A stretch of 64,000 nt of DNA from an uncultured Paludibaculum sp. (GCF_963665245.1 NZ_OY762269.1:2672501-2736500); one strand, 5' to 3'; shown: positions 8,648 through 18,337, numbered from the stretch's first letter. Numbers and translations are program-made. The notes: generated by a model not told the origin, from the sequence alone.

Positions 8648-10291
8648 GTGTCGAAAGATCCTTGCAGTGAAAAGACCGCCCCGATCATTGGCCTGGGCAA
8701 CTTCCACAAGACCCTCAAGCACGACCCAAAGACGGGCCTTGTCAATCCGGACCACTACCGCGAGTTTGAAGCGATCGCCAACCACGGGGGCGACTTTGAA
8801 TGCGTCCCTCGCCCGGACGGCGCAGCGAAGTTCATCAACCCCCAGGCCGGCTGGGCGAAAGAGCATCTGGGGCCGGACCCCGGCAGCATGGACATGCCGC
8901 CCCCGCCCTGTCCGATGTCCGATGCGACCGCGGCGGAGATGACCGAGTTGTACTGGATGGCGCTCCTCCGCGACAAGCGTTTCGCCGATTTCTCCGCCAA
9001 CGATCCCGACATTCAAGCCGCCATCATGGACCTCTCCACCGCTTTCGACAGAGGGTCGGCGGATCTGAAGCTCGGGTACGATCTGCCCGCCAAGGATGGC
9101 AAGCTGGATCTGACCGCACAGACGTTGTTTCGCGGTGGACTCCCGGGCGAGGATCAGGGGCCGCTCGTCAGCCAGTTCTTCCTGCACGACATCGCCTACG
9201 GCACCCAGATCATCCTCCAGAAGCAGTTTCCGTACGCGGAGTGTCGAAACTATCTGACGGATTGGGATTCCTGGCTCAAAGCGCAGGATACTGGCAAGGA
9301 TTCCGATGGCAACGATTACCCGGCCGACAACGACTACTTCAAGCACCACGACTACTTCGACAAGGGCGCATTCTGCCCGGACGGGCTGCGCCGGATTCGC
9401 AACATGCGCGACCTGGCCCGCTTCGTGAACAAGGACGCCCTCCACCAGGCCTATTTCAACGCCGCCCTGCTGCTCTCCAACTGGGGTGCGCCCTTCGCCG
9501 CTGGCAACCCATATCTCGTGGGCTACGAGAAGCAGCGGAGTTTTGGGACCTTCGGAGGACCGCACCTGTTGGCCCAGGTTTCCGAGGTGGCCGCCCGCGC
9601 TCTGCGCGTCGTCTGGCGGCAGAAGTGGGGCGTCTACCGGCGCTTCCGGCCGGAGGTCTATGGCGGCCTGATGGAGGCGCAGTCGCAGAAACGATTGCAG
9701 TGCGAACTACCCAAGTGGGTCTTCGAAACAAAGGCCGCTCAGCGGATCCAAGACCAGGGCCCCTACCTCCTGCCCATGGCCTTCACCGCAGGCAGCCCAG
9801 CCCACCCCGCCTATGGTGCCGGGCACGCCACAGTGGCCGGAGCCTGCGTCACCATCCTCAAAGCCTGGTTCGACGGATCCAAGCTGCTGAAACGGGACGT
9901 CCTGCCCAACGCAACCCACCCCGTCACCGCCAAGCCGGTCCACCTCGTGATGCCCGACAAAGACGGTTCCGATGTCCTGCCAGAGTACGGGGAAGGGGAT
10001 CTGACCGTCGAGGGCGAGCTCAACAAACTCGCCGCCAACGTCGCCTTCGGGCGTTGCATGGGCGGAGTCCATTGGCGCACCGACAATACTCGCAGTCTGC
10101 GGTTGGGGGAGAAGATCGCCACCATCATTCTCCGCCGGGAATGCCATGAGTACGCGGAGAGGGACCCCGTCTGGAGCTACAACAACTTCGATGGTCATAA
10201 GGTGACCATTGGTGGCGACGGCAAGGTGACCGTCGACGGCAACGAAGAACTCGCCTGTTTCTACAACCGCTGCGAGTTCAGACCCTTCTGA
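8648..10291 (+). CDS. Vanadium-dependent haloperoxidase-like protein (PAP2 superfamily)
   Basis: 547 residues. The C-terminal half carries the vanadate pocket of the bromo/chloroperoxidase family. A Lys/Arg segment KWGVYRRFRP lies near residues 326-335. The HPAYGAGHA motif near 386-394 provides the catalytic His. A final FGRCMGGVHWRTDN near 467-480 provides Arg and His. The family oxidises halides with hydrogen peroxide; the N-terminal half also matches long bromoperoxidase-like proteins. The GTG start at 8648 follows GAGAGGA at good spacing. No signal peptide is evident, so it may be cytoplasmic or exported unconventionally. A phosphatase activity cannot be ruled out from sequence alone. Confidence 0.88.
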   Translation: MSKDPCSEKTAPIIGLGNFHKTLKHDPKTGLVNPDHYREFEAIANHGGDFECVPRPDGAAKFINPQAGWAKEHLGPDPGSMDMPPPPCPMSDATAAEMTELYWMALLRDKRFADFSANDPDIQAAIMDLSTAFDRGSADLKLGYDLPAKDGKLDLTAQTLFRGGLPGEDQGPLVSQFFLHDIAYGTQIILQKQFPYAECRNYLTDWDSWLKAQDTGKDSDGNDYPADNDYFKHHDYFDKGAFCPDGLRRIRNMRDLARFVNKDALHQAYFNAALLLSNWGAPFAAGNPYLVGYEKQRSFGTFGGPHLLAQVSEVAARALRVVWRQKWGVYRRFRPEVYGGLMEAQSQKRLQCELPKWVFETKAAQRIQDQGPYLLPMAFTAGSPAHPAYGAGHATVAGACVTILKAWFDGSKLLKRDVLPNATHPVTAKPVHLVMPDKDGSDVLPEYGEGDLTVEGELNKLAANVAFGRCMGGVHWRTDNTRSLRLGEKIATIILRRECHEYAERDPVWSYNNFDGHKVTIGGDGKVTVDGNEELACFYNRCEFRPF

Positions 10292-10363
10292 CGGCCCGGC
10301 TCATTTGCGGGCGACCGGTCCCACCCGGCTGGTTGCCCGCTTCCGGTGATATCGTTGTCGAAA

Positions 10364-11998
10364 ATGATCACCCGCCGTACCGCCCTCGCCTCTGCTGTCG
10401 CCCCTGCTTTCCTGCAGGCCGCCCCGGCCCGCCCCAACGTGATCTTCATCCTCACCGACGACCAGGGCTACGGCGACCTCTCCCTCACCGGGAACCCTCA
10501 CCTTAAGACACCCAGTATGGATGCCGTTGCACAGCAAGGTGTCCAGTTCACGCGCTTCCATGTCATGCCGGTGTGCTCGCCCACACGCTCTTGCCTGATG
10601 ACCGGGCGCTACAACTACCGCACCGGAGTCGTCGATACCTATCTCGGGCGTTCCATGATGCACTCCGGCGAAGTCACGGTCGCGGAGTCCCTCGCCGGTG
10701 CCGGCTACCAGACAGGGATCTTCGGCAAGTGGCACCTGGGTGACAACTATCCGTTGCGCGCCATCGATCAGGGTTTTCAGACCGCCCTCACTCTGCGCGG
10801 CGGCGGACTCGCCCAGCCCGCCTCTCCTCCGAACACCGGTTACTTCGATCCGCCCCTGGAACTGAACGGCAGGACGGCCGTCCGCAAAGGCTACTGCTCC
10901 GATATCTTCTTTGACGAGGCCATGCAGTTCATTGAGAAGAACCGCCGGCGGCCCTTCTTTACATACATCGCCGCCAACGCGCCGCACACTCCGCTGCAAC
11001 TCAAGGAGGAATGGGCGGAGCCCTACCGGAAGGCCGGGCTCGACGACACCACGGCTCGCATCTATGGAATGATCGCGAACCTCGATTCGAACCTCGGCCG
11101 GCTGATGGAGCAACTCCGGCGGCTGCGGCTCGATCAGAACACCCTGTTGTGGTTCATGACCGACAACGGCCCGCAGCAGAAGCGTTTCAACGCCGGGTTG
11201 CGCGGCCTGAAGACGTCCCCCTATGAAGGCGGTATCCGAGTGCCCAGCTTCCTGCGTTGGCCGGCGAAGATCCAGCCCGGCACGAAGGACAACCGCATCG
11301 CGGCGCACATCGATTTCCTGCCCACTGTCCTGGATGCCTGCGGCGCGCCCTTGCCTAAGGACCGCAAAATCGATGGCCGCTCTTTGTTCGCCCCGCCGGT
11401 GGAGCGGTCGCTCTTCTTCCAGTGGCATCGCGGCGACGCTCCGGAGATGTTCCGCAACTGCGCGGTGCTGACTGACCGCTGGAAGCTGGTCGGCACCGAC
11501 AAGCATCAACCGGAGCTCTACGACCTGCCCGCCGACCCGGCTGAGGAGCACAACCTCGCCGCAGCCGAGCCGGGTATCGCGCGGCAACTGCGCTCCCAAT
11601 ACGACACTTGGTTCCGGGACGTTTCCGCCGAGCGGGGCTACGATCCGCCACGTATCTTCGTCGGGACTCCGCACGAGAATCCCGTCATATTGTCGCGTCA
11701 GGATTGGCGCGGTCCGCAGGCGAGCTGGAATGCGGACGGATTGGGTCATTATGAAATCGACGTTCGTACCGCGGCGGAGTATGAGGTGACCCTGCGATTC
11801 CCCCCAATCCCGCAAGAGACGAGGGCCTTGCTCACCTGCGGGGCGCTCCGGCAGGAGGTTGCCGTCCCCGCCGGAGCCACACAGGCTGTGTTGTCGAAAG
11901 TGGTGTTGCCGCAGGGGCCGGCGAACATAGAGGGAAGCTTCGAGATCGCCGGCCGCCGCGTGGGTGCGCACTACATCGAACTGCGCGCCGGAAAGTGA
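10364..11998 (+). CDS. Arylsulfatase-type sulfatase (Cys class)
   Basis: About 544 residues. The start MITRRTALASAVAPAFLQ looks like a Tat leader, which favours the ATG at 10364 over a GTG 18 bases upstream. Metal-binding Asp residues appear in FILTDDQGYGD. The sulfatase signature CSPTRSCLMTGRY places Cys71 as the residue converted to formylglycine. GKWHLGDNYP and a later FMTDNGP complete the active site. It should cleave sulfate esters in the periplasm and needs a formylglycine-generating enzyme, none of which is in the window. The C-terminal 120 residues form an extra beta-rich domain. It follows the haloperoxidase by about 70 bases on the same strand. Confidence 0.93.
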   Translation: MITRRTALASAVAPAFLQAAPARPNVIFILTDDQGYGDLSLTGNPHLKTPSMDAVAQQGVQFTRFHVMPVCSPTRSCLMTGRYNYRTGVVDTYLGRSMMHSGEVTVAESLAGAGYQTGIFGKWHLGDNYPLRAIDQGFQTALTLRGGGLAQPASPPNTGYFDPPLELNGRTAVRKGYCSDIFFDEAMQFIEKNRRRPFFTYIAANAPHTPLQLKEEWAEPYRKAGLDDTTARIYGMIANLDSNLGRLMEQLRRLRLDQNTLLWFMTDNGPQQKRFNAGLRGLKTSPYEGGIRVPSFLRWPAKIQPGTKDNRIAAHIDFLPTVLDACGAPLPKDRKIDGRSLFAPPVERSLFFQWHRGDAPEMFRNCAVLTDRWKLVGTDKHQPELYDLPADPAEEHNLAAAEPGIARQLRSQYDTWFRDVSAERGYDPPRIFVGTPHENPVILSRQDWRGPQASWNADGLGHYEIDVRTAAEYEVTLRFPPIPQETRALLTCGALRQEVAVPAGATQAVLSKVVLPQGPANIEGSFEIAGRRVGAHYIELRAGK

Positions 11999-12013
11999 CG
12001 GCGCGACGGACCG

Positions 12014-12880
12014 CTACCAACGGCTCTTCGTATCGCGATACTGGAGGAACCGTTTGCGCATCGCCCGCTTCTCGCGCAACTCCTCCAGCTCGAGTTGGAG
12101 CTTGGAGGAGCGCACCTGAACGGGTTCGTCCGTCCAGGGCATGACTTCCCGCAGCCCGGGCAGGTCCATCAGGAGCCAGCCTTGGGGCAGGAGGTGGAGC
12201 TCGCGGCGGGTGGTTGTGTGCCGGCCGTGACTGTCGTCTTCGCGCACTTCCTGGGTCAACTGAACGTTCGAACCCAATATGCGGTTGGTGATGGTGCTCT
12301 TGCCGGCTCCGGACGAACCAAGCAAGGCGGCCGTTTCGCCCGTTGCCAGTTGCCCGCTCAGTGCTTCCGCCACATTGTCTTGCAGCGCCGAAAGCAGGAT
12401 CACGGGTGCGTCCCGCGAGACGGCCTGCGTGGCGGCCAGACAGGCGTCGGGCGCCGGGTGGCGGTCCCGCTTGTTCAATAGGATGCAGGCCCGGGCTCCG
12501 CTGGACTCCACCAGGATGAGGTAGCGCTCTAGCCGGGCGAGGTTGTAATCATGGTCTAACCCCATGACAATAAACGCCAAGTCGACATTGGAGGCCAGCG
12601 CCTGAGGCTCCGGCCGCTTGCCGGCGGCCTTGCGCTCGATCAGGCTCTGGCGCGGCAGGATGGCCTCCACGCAGTCCAGGGTGGAGCGCACCGCCAGCCA
12701 GTCGCCCGTGATGGGCGAGAGGCCTCTGCGGGCATGCCGAACCCAATGTTCTCTGTCGTTTAGCTGGATCAGCCAGGAGCCGTACTCCTGGCGAAGGACG
12801 CGGGCGGGCACGCAGCCGCGAGTCCGCCACTCTTCAAATTGGTCAGCCCGCACGGGCGACCAGCCATAAATGGAAAGCAA
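12014..12880 (-). CDS. rsgA: RsgA-like circularly permuted GTPase lacking the zinc domain
   Basis: 288 residues, shorter than the usual 320-360. An OB-fold N-terminus (about 20-75) precedes the permuted GTPase motifs: NKRD (G4, 136-139), GSSGAGKST (G1, 188-196), GRHTTTRRE (G2, about 219-227) and DLPG (G3, 239-242). RsgA matures the 30S subunit. After G3 the family normally has a Cys/His zinc knuckle of about 50 residues. Here only a short linker joins MPWTDEPV to the C-terminal helix QLELEELREKRAMRKR, and no Cys or His remains there. The frame is clean, so this looks like an in-frame loss rather than a frameshift. It may be a divergent paralogue. Confidence 0.85.
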   Translation of the reverse strand: MLSIYGWSPVRADQFEEWRTRGCVPARVLRQEYGSWLIQLNDREHWVRHARRGLSPITGDWLAVRSTLDCVEAILPRQSLIERKAAGKRPEPQALASNVDLAFIVMGLDHDYNLARLERYLILVESSGARACILLNKRDRHPAPDACLAATQAVSRDAPVILLSALQDNVAEALSGQLATGETAALLGSSGAGKSTITNRILGSNVQLTQEVREDDSHGRHTTTRRELHLLPQGWLLMDLPGLREVMPWTDEPVQVRSSKLQLELEELREKRAMRKRFLQYRDTKSRW

Positions 12881-13039
12881 GGGGGTTGTCCTCGAAACAC
12901 ACCGCAGATGTCGTTAGGAATCCGCTAAGGGACTCGGCCGCTTCGAGTTAGAGGACAAGGACTGACAGAGACAATACCAACCCTAAGAATATCTCATTTC
13001 AGAGGGAGTGGCGATATACTGTTCGTACCCCAATCTGCC

Positions 13040-16000
13040 ATGAATCGCACTGTTTGCGTTATCGCTCTGCTCTGGGCCGTCGCGGCGTCAGCGGCAGCAC
13101 CCCCCAAGCCGGTCGACTTCCAGAAGGAAGTCCGGCCGATTCTATCGGATGCGTGCTTCCACTGTCACGGCAACGACAAGACGACGCGCATGGCTGGGTT
13201 GCGTCTCGACACCCGCGACGGGGCGTTTTCGAAGCGCAAGAATGGGACGGTCATTGTTCCGAAGAATCCACAGGCGAGTCTGTTGATTCAGAGGATCAAT
13301 AACTCGAATATAGACAAGCGGATGCCGCCTGTTTACTCACATAAAACATTAACTGAAGACCAGCGGGCCACGCTGGCACGCTGGATTCAGCAAGGCGCCG
13401 ATTGGAAGGAGCATTGGGCCTTTTCGGCGCCGGTAAAAGTGGCTCCGCCGCCGGTAAAAAATACTGAGTGGGTTCGTAACCCCATCGATCAATTCATCTT
13501 AGCGAAGCTGGAGTCGCAGGGGCTGGCTCCGGCGCCGGAGGCCAACCGGCGCACGCTGATCCGCCGGCTGGCGCTGGATCTCACGGGGCTGCCTCCAAAG
13601 CTCGAAGAGGTGGAAGCATTTGTTGAAGATAAGGATTCTAACGCGTACGAAAAATTGGTAGATAGGTATCTTGCAAATCCCCATTGGGGCGAGCACCGCG
13701 CCCGCTACTGGCTGGACGCGGCCCGCTATGGCGACACGCACGGGATCCACATCGACAACTACCGCGAAATCTGGCCGTATCGGGATTGGGTGATCCAGGC
13801 GTTCAACTCGAACATGCCGTTCGATCGGTTTACGACAGAGCAACTGGCGGGCGATCTGCTGCCCAATCCGACTCTGGACCAGAGGATTGCCACCGGCTTC
13901 CAGCGCTGCAATGTGACCACCAATGAAGCCGGCATCATTATCGATGAGTACGACGCGATCTACGCCAAGGACCGAGCCGACACGATTGGCGCCGTCTACA
14001 TGGGGCTGACCGTGGGTTGCGCCACCTGCCACGACCATAAGTTCGACCCCATCCCTTCGAAGGACTTCTACGCGCTCGGCGCCTTCTTCCGGAATACGAC
14101 CCAGAACATCATGGATGGCAACGCTTCCGATCCGCCACCCATCGTGGTGATTCCGAAGCAGGAAGACCGTCCGCGTTGGGACGCTATCCAGAGCCGCGAA
14201 GCCACTTTGAAAGAGGAACTCGTGAACCGGCGCAAGGCGCTGGAGGGCGATACGGGGTCTGGACGGCCCAATGCGCGACTGGTGATGGATCCCAACGGCG
14301 CCATCCAGGTGGAGACTGCCGAGGAGCGCCTGAACCTCCCCTTCACAGAGGGTCTGCAGCTTGGGGGATCGCCTTGGCCCGACCGGACGGCATTGTTCTT
14401 CGGGCCGAAGTCGGAACTCAATCTGCCGGCCGTGCCGCTGGACGTGAAGCAGCCGTTCACCCTCAGCGCGTGGTTCTACTACCCGAAGGGCGAGAGTACC
14501 TATAGCATTGCCGCTCAACTGGATACGAAGCAAAAGGACAAGACGCGTGGCTGGATGCTATTCGTCGGCGGCCGTGTGGTGGGCATGCGCTTCTACGGCG
14601 ACGACGGGAAGTCGATGGAGGTACGCGGTGGGCACCTTGATCAGGTGATTCCGGGCACCTGGAACCACTTGGTGATGACCTATGACGGCACTGGCGCGGC
14701 GCTGGGTGTTCGTTTCTTTCTAAACAAGAAAGAGATTGGTACTCAGCGAGATGTGAATGCAACCATCAAGGGTAACTTCAAGGTGGATGTGCCCATCAAG
14801 TTGGGCAATCCGAAGCGAGAGGATGACGGCGCGATCGCCGACTTTCGGATTCTGGGTTACACCCTCTCGCAGCAGGAGGCCGCCCTGCTGAATCCGGGTG
14901 AGCCCGGGTCCCTTGCGCTGTTCAACCGACTTCGAGGAGATGAAGCTTATCAGACTGTATCGAAAGAACTTCATGATCTCGACCTGGAGCGCCGGGTGAT
15001 TCGGAAACGCGGCGCCATTTCGCTGGTGATGGAAGAGCGGACCGACCAGAAGCCGTTCGCGCACGTACTGTATCGCGGAATGTACGACCAGCCGCGGGCC
15101 AAGGTGGATGCCAATACTCCGTCGGTGCTTCCGCCGATGTTGAGCAGTATGCCGCACAACCGGCTGGGCTTGGCGGAGTGGCTGATGTCGCAGGAGAATC
15201 CGTTGACGAGCCGAGTCACGGTAAACCGTTTCTGGCAGCAGTTGTTTGGCGACGGCATTGTGAAGACGTCGGATGACTTCGGTTCGCAGGGTGAGGGCCC
15301 GGTGAACCAGGCGCTGCTCGACTGGATGGCCGTGGAGTTCCGCGACGGCGGCTGGGACGTGAAGAAGTTCTTCAAGCTCCTGGTGACGTCGTCGACTTAC
15401 CGGCAGGCGGCGCTCACGACGCCCGAGAAGCTGGAGAAGGACCCGGACAACCGGTGGCTGTCGCGCGGGCCGCGATATCGCATGGAAGGCGAAATGATTC
15501 GCGACTATGCGCTGGCGGCCAGCGGGTTGTTGAAGCCAACCATCGGTGGGCCCAGCGTGAAGCCCTACCAGCCAGCTGGGGTTTGGGAAGCCGTGGCGAT
15601 GGAAGGCAGCAACACACGGAACTACAAAGAGGACCACGGCGACAAGCTGTACCGGCGCAGTCTGTATACCTTCTGGAAGCGCAGCGCTCCGCCAGCGTCG
15701 ATGGAGATCTTCAACGCGCCCACCCGGGAAACCTGCACGGTGCGGCGGGAACGTACGAACACTCCGCTGCAGGCGCTGGTGACGATGAACGACGAACAGT
15801 TCGTCGAAGCGGCGCGGGCCCTGGCGACGCGGGCCATGGAGAGTGCGAAAACGGACGTGGACCGGCAGTTGATGTTCGTCGCCGAGAACCTGCTTGACAG
15901 GCCATTGGAAGACAAGGAAATGGCTGTTGTTAAAGTATCTTACAAGAATTTCTTAAAGTATTACGATACTCAGCCGGCTGATGCCAAAAAACTGGTTCAC

Positions 16001-16105
16001 GTGGGCGAGAGCAAGGAAGATGGGGCCCTGCCGACGGTCGAGCTGGCCGCGCTGACGATGGTGACCAATCAACTCATGAATCTGGACGAGGTGCTGACGA
16101 AATGA
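13040..16105 (+). CDS. PSCyt1/DUF1549/LamG/DUF1553 cytochrome-type protein
   Basis: 1021 residues with a signal peptide (1-20). A planctomycete-type cytochrome c domain follows, with heme motif CFHCH at 39-43. DUF1549 comes next, starting near RNPIDQFILAKL and containing a second CxxCH (GCATCHDHKFDP). A LamG/concanavalin-like insert covers about residues 430-620 (FTLSAWFYYPKGE and WNHLVMTYDG). DUF1553 closes the protein, including NRFWQQLFGDGIV and NTPLQALVTMND. Such proteins are periplasmic or surface-associated and are usually paired with DUF1501 proteins, as here: the stop overlaps the next start in an ATGA. Suggested roles involve redox-linked polysaccharide breakdown, which remains inference. 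A TATACT hexamer at 13015-13020 could be the -10 element. Confidence 0.9.
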   Translation: MNRTVCVIALLWAVAASAAAPPKPVDFQKEVRPILSDACFHCHGNDKTTRMAGLRLDTRDGAFSKRKNGTVIVPKNPQASLLIQRINNSNIDKRMPPVYSHKTLTEDQRATLARWIQQGADWKEHWAFSAPVKVAPPPVKNTEWVRNPIDQFILAKLESQGLAPAPEANRRTLIRRLALDLTGLPPKLEEVEAFVEDKDSNAYEKLVDRYLANPHWGEHRARYWLDAARYGDTHGIHIDNYREIWPYRDWVIQAFNSNMPFDRFTTEQLAGDLLPNPTLDQRIATGFQRCNVTTNEAGIIIDEYDAIYAKDRADTIGAVYMGLTVGCATCHDHKFDPIPSKDFYALGAFFRNTTQNIMDGNASDPPPIVVIPKQEDRPRWDAIQSREATLKEELVNRRKALEGDTGSGRPNARLVMDPNGAIQVETAEERLNLPFTEGLQLGGSPWPDRTALFFGPKSELNLPAVPLDVKQPFTLSAWFYYPKGESTYSIAAQLDTKQKDKTRGWMLFVGGRVVGMRFYGDDGKSMEVRGGHLDQVIPGTWNHLVMTYDGTGAALGVRFFLNKKEIGTQRDVNATIKGNFKVDVPIKLGNPKREDDGAIADFRILGYTLSQQEAALLNPGEPGSLALFNRLRGDEAYQTVSKELHDLDLERRVIRKRGAISLVMEERTDQKPFAHVLYRGMYDQPRAKVDANTPSVLPPMLSSMPHNRLGLAEWLMSQENPLTSRVTVNRFWQQLFGDGIVKTSDDFGSQGEGPVNQALLDWMAVEFRDGGWDVKKFFKLLVTSSTYRQAALTTPEKLEKDPDNRWLSRGPRYRMEGEMIRDYALAASGLLKPTIGGPSVKPYQPAGVWEAVAMEGSNTRNYKEDHGDKLYRRSLYTFWKRSAPPASMEIFNAPTRETCTVRRERTNTPLQALVTMNDEQFVEAARALATRAMESAKTDVDRQLMFVAENLLDRPLEDKEMAVVKVSYKNFLKYYDTQPADAKKLVHVGESKEDGALPTVELAALTMVTNQLMNLDEVLTK

Positions 16106-17514
16106 ATGAGATCACTCGACGGCGGCTGTTGAGTGGCGGTGCACGGGGCTTCGGGGCCCTGGCTTTACAGCAGCTCCTGAACGCCGACCAGGCCCGGCCG
16201 CAACTGCCGAACTTTCCGCCTAAGGTGAAGCGCGCCATCTACCTGCATATGGTGGGCGCGCCGCCGCAGCAGGAGACGTTTGACTACAAACCAGGCATGA
16301 AGGAGTGGTTCGATAAGGACTTGCCGGAGTCCATCCGTCAGGGCCAGCGCCTGACGACGATGACCTCGAACCAGAGCCGGTTCCCCATCGCGCCGTCGGT
16401 TTTCAACTTCAGCCGGTGTGGGCAGTCGGGCGCCTACGTGAGTGAACTGCTTCCGTACATGGGCAAGATGGCGGACGACATCGCCATCATCCGGTCGATG
16501 CACACGGAGGCGATCAACCACGAACCGGCGATGACGTTCATCCAGACCGGGTTCATGATCGCCGGTAAACCGTGCATCGGGTCGTGGATCGCCTACGGCC
16601 TGGGGAGCATGAATCGCGATCTGCCGACATTTGTCGTTTTGAACGCAACCCATTCGAATCCCAAGGCGAACGTCCAGGCGATCTCGGCCCGGCTGTGGAG
16701 TTCGGGGTTTCTGTCAGGCCAGTACTCTGGGGTGGCGTTGCGGGCGGCTGGCGATCCTGTGCTCTACATCAACAACCCGGAAGGGGTGCCGCCGGAAGTC
16801 CGGCGCGGGATGCTGGACGGATTGGGCCAGTTAAACCAGATGGAGTTTGACCGGCTGCACGATCCCGAGACGCGAGTCCGGATCGAACAGTATGAGATGG
16901 CGTTCCGGATGCAGACCTCGGTGCCGGAGCTGACCGACTTGAGCAAAGAGACCGAGGCCACTTACGAGCTGTACGGAGAAGATGCTCGCAAGCCCGGTAC
17001 CTTCGCGAACAGCGTGCTGATGGCCCGGCGTCTGATGGAGCGAGGGGTTCGTTTCGTGCAGATCTACCATCGCGGGTGGGATGTGCACGGGAACCTGCCC
17101 GAGGTTCTGCCTTCGCAGTGCAAGGATGTCGATCAGCCTTCGTACGCGCTGGTACAGGATCTGAAACAGCGCGGCATGCTAGACGACACGCTGGTGATCT
17201 GGGGCGGGGAATTCGGCCGGACGATCTACTCCCAGGGCAAGCTGACCGATAAGGACTATGGCCGCGACCATCATCCGCGGTGCTTCAGCCTGTGGCTGGC
17301 TGGGGGCGGGATCAAGGGCGGAACCGTCTTCGGCGAAACCGACGAGTTCAGCTACAACATCGTGAAGGACCCGGTGCATGTGCGCGATCTACAAGCCACA
17401 CTACTACAGCAGTTTGGGATCAACCATGAAACCTTCACTTACAAGTACCAGGGCCTGGACCAGCGTCTGACCGGCGTGGAGAAGGCATCCGTGGTGAAGG
17501 GAATTCTGAGGTAG
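16102..17514 (+). CDS. DUF1501 (sulfatase-like) Tat-exported protein
   Basis: 470 residues. The N-terminus MNEITRRRLLSGGARGFGALAL is a Tat-like leader. The body matches DUF1501, an alkaline-phosphatase-superfamily relative, with motifs such as YLHMVGAPPQQETFDYKPG, VIWGGEFGRT and GRDHHPRCFSLWLAGGG. The start overlaps the stop of the DUF1549/DUF1553 gene by four bases, so translation is coupled and the products probably act together in the periplasm. Length and gene order are typical of the pair in Acidobacteriota, Planctomycetes and Verrucomicrobia. Biochemical function is not established for the family. Confidence 0.92.
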   Translation: MNEITRRRLLSGGARGFGALALQQLLNADQARPQLPNFPPKVKRAIYLHMVGAPPQQETFDYKPGMKEWFDKDLPESIRQGQRLTTMTSNQSRFPIAPSVFNFSRCGQSGAYVSELLPYMGKMADDIAIIRSMHTEAINHEPAMTFIQTGFMIAGKPCIGSWIAYGLGSMNRDLPTFVVLNATHSNPKANVQAISARLWSSGFLSGQYSGVALRAAGDPVLYINNPEGVPPEVRRGMLDGLGQLNQMEFDRLHDPETRVRIEQYEMAFRMQTSVPELTDLSKETEATYELYGEDARKPGTFANSVLMARRLMERGVRFVQIYHRGWDVHGNLPEVLPSQCKDVDQPSYALVQDLKQRGMLDDTLVIWGGEFGRTIYSQGKLTDKDYGRDHHPRCFSLWLAGGGIKGGTVFGETDEFSYNIVKDPVHVRDLQATLLQQFGINHETFTYKYQGLDQRLTGVEKASVVKGILR

Positions 17515-17519
17515 CGGCG

Positions 17520-18281
17520 CTAGCGTTCGAAGGCGATCTGGCTGCCCAGGACGTAGACACGTCGGAACGACCGCGTGTCGAGCAGGCCGTCCTCCTCGCG
17601 AGTGCCGGGCAGGATGCCGGCCGGGATGTCGTTGAGTTGGATGTGCCCGACCCGGAGCCAGGACAATTGGCCGGTCTCCACGCGGATCTGGCCGGCATGG
17701 CTTGAGGCGAATGCCAAGCCGGTCTGTATCAAGGGGATGGGCCGCTTGGGCCAAAGCATCAGATGAGATGCCCCGGAGTCGACCACAAGACGCAGCGCGA
17801 GTCCCCCTGGCCCCTCGGCCAGGACGGCCATGCGTCCTTCGATCCACTCGACGGGCTGCAGCGTGGCGCGATCCGGTGGCGAAAGGGGACCAAACTGTAC
17901 GCTCCGCCGGCGGGTGTCTATCATATAAGACTGTCCGGCCAGGAAGGACTGGCCCAGGATGCCGTCGACTCCGTCCTGCATTGGCCAATCGCACCAGAGG
18001 ACCTCTGTGCCTTGCCGCTCGAGTCCGGGCACAGCGAGAGTTGTCCCGGTGCCGGCGGGGATGAGCCGCTCGCCGGAAGCGGTGACCATTCGCACCTGGT
18101 ATTCGGGTTTGAGCCCGAGAGCGGCGGCAATACGCGTGGAGATCAGAGAGGAACTGGCTCCGGTGTCGACGGCAAAGCGGTAAGGGCCCGATCCATTGAC
18201 TAGAACTTCCACATTGGGCATTCCTTCCGGCATCGCGAACGTCCAACTGGAGAGCAGCAGAAGGCAGAGCGCCGTTTTCAT
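17520..18281 (-). CDS. Secreted retropepsin-like aspartyl protease with two catalytic motifs
   Basis: 253 residues with a signal peptide (1-16). Two aspartyl-protease motifs occur in one chain: VDTGASSSL with Asp39 and VDSGASHL with Asp168. Each is followed by hydrophobic strands typical of clan AA folds. Most bacterial members of this type have one motif and dimerise; this one appears to be an internally paired protease, or a protein with two retropepsin-like lobes. It should act in the periplasm; the substrate is unknown. It is convergent with the DUF1501 gene (five bases between stops) and divergent from the winged-helix gene. Confidence 0.82.
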   Translation of the reverse strand: MKTALCLLLLSSWTFAMPEGMPNVEVLVNGSGPYRFAVDTGASSSLISTRIAAALGLKPEYQVRMVTASGERLIPAGTGTTLAVPGLERQGTEVLWCDWPMQDGVDGILGQSFLAGQSYMIDTRRRSVQFGPLSPPDRATLQPVEWIEGRMAVLAEGPGGLALRLVVDSGASHLMLWPKRPIPLIQTGLAFASSHAGQIRVETGQLSWLRVGHIQLNDIPAGILPGTREEDGLLDTRSFRRVYVLGSQIAFER

Positions 18282-18337
18282 GAAGGAAGCGTAAGGTCAA
18301 CCGCCGGAATGAGTCGTGACGAGGCGGTGATGTTTTC

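Noticed and set aside
10301..11971. 556-codon open frame on the minus strand
   Set aside because: It mirrors the sulfatase gene, which has a complete active site. High GC in third positions keeps the antisense frame open.
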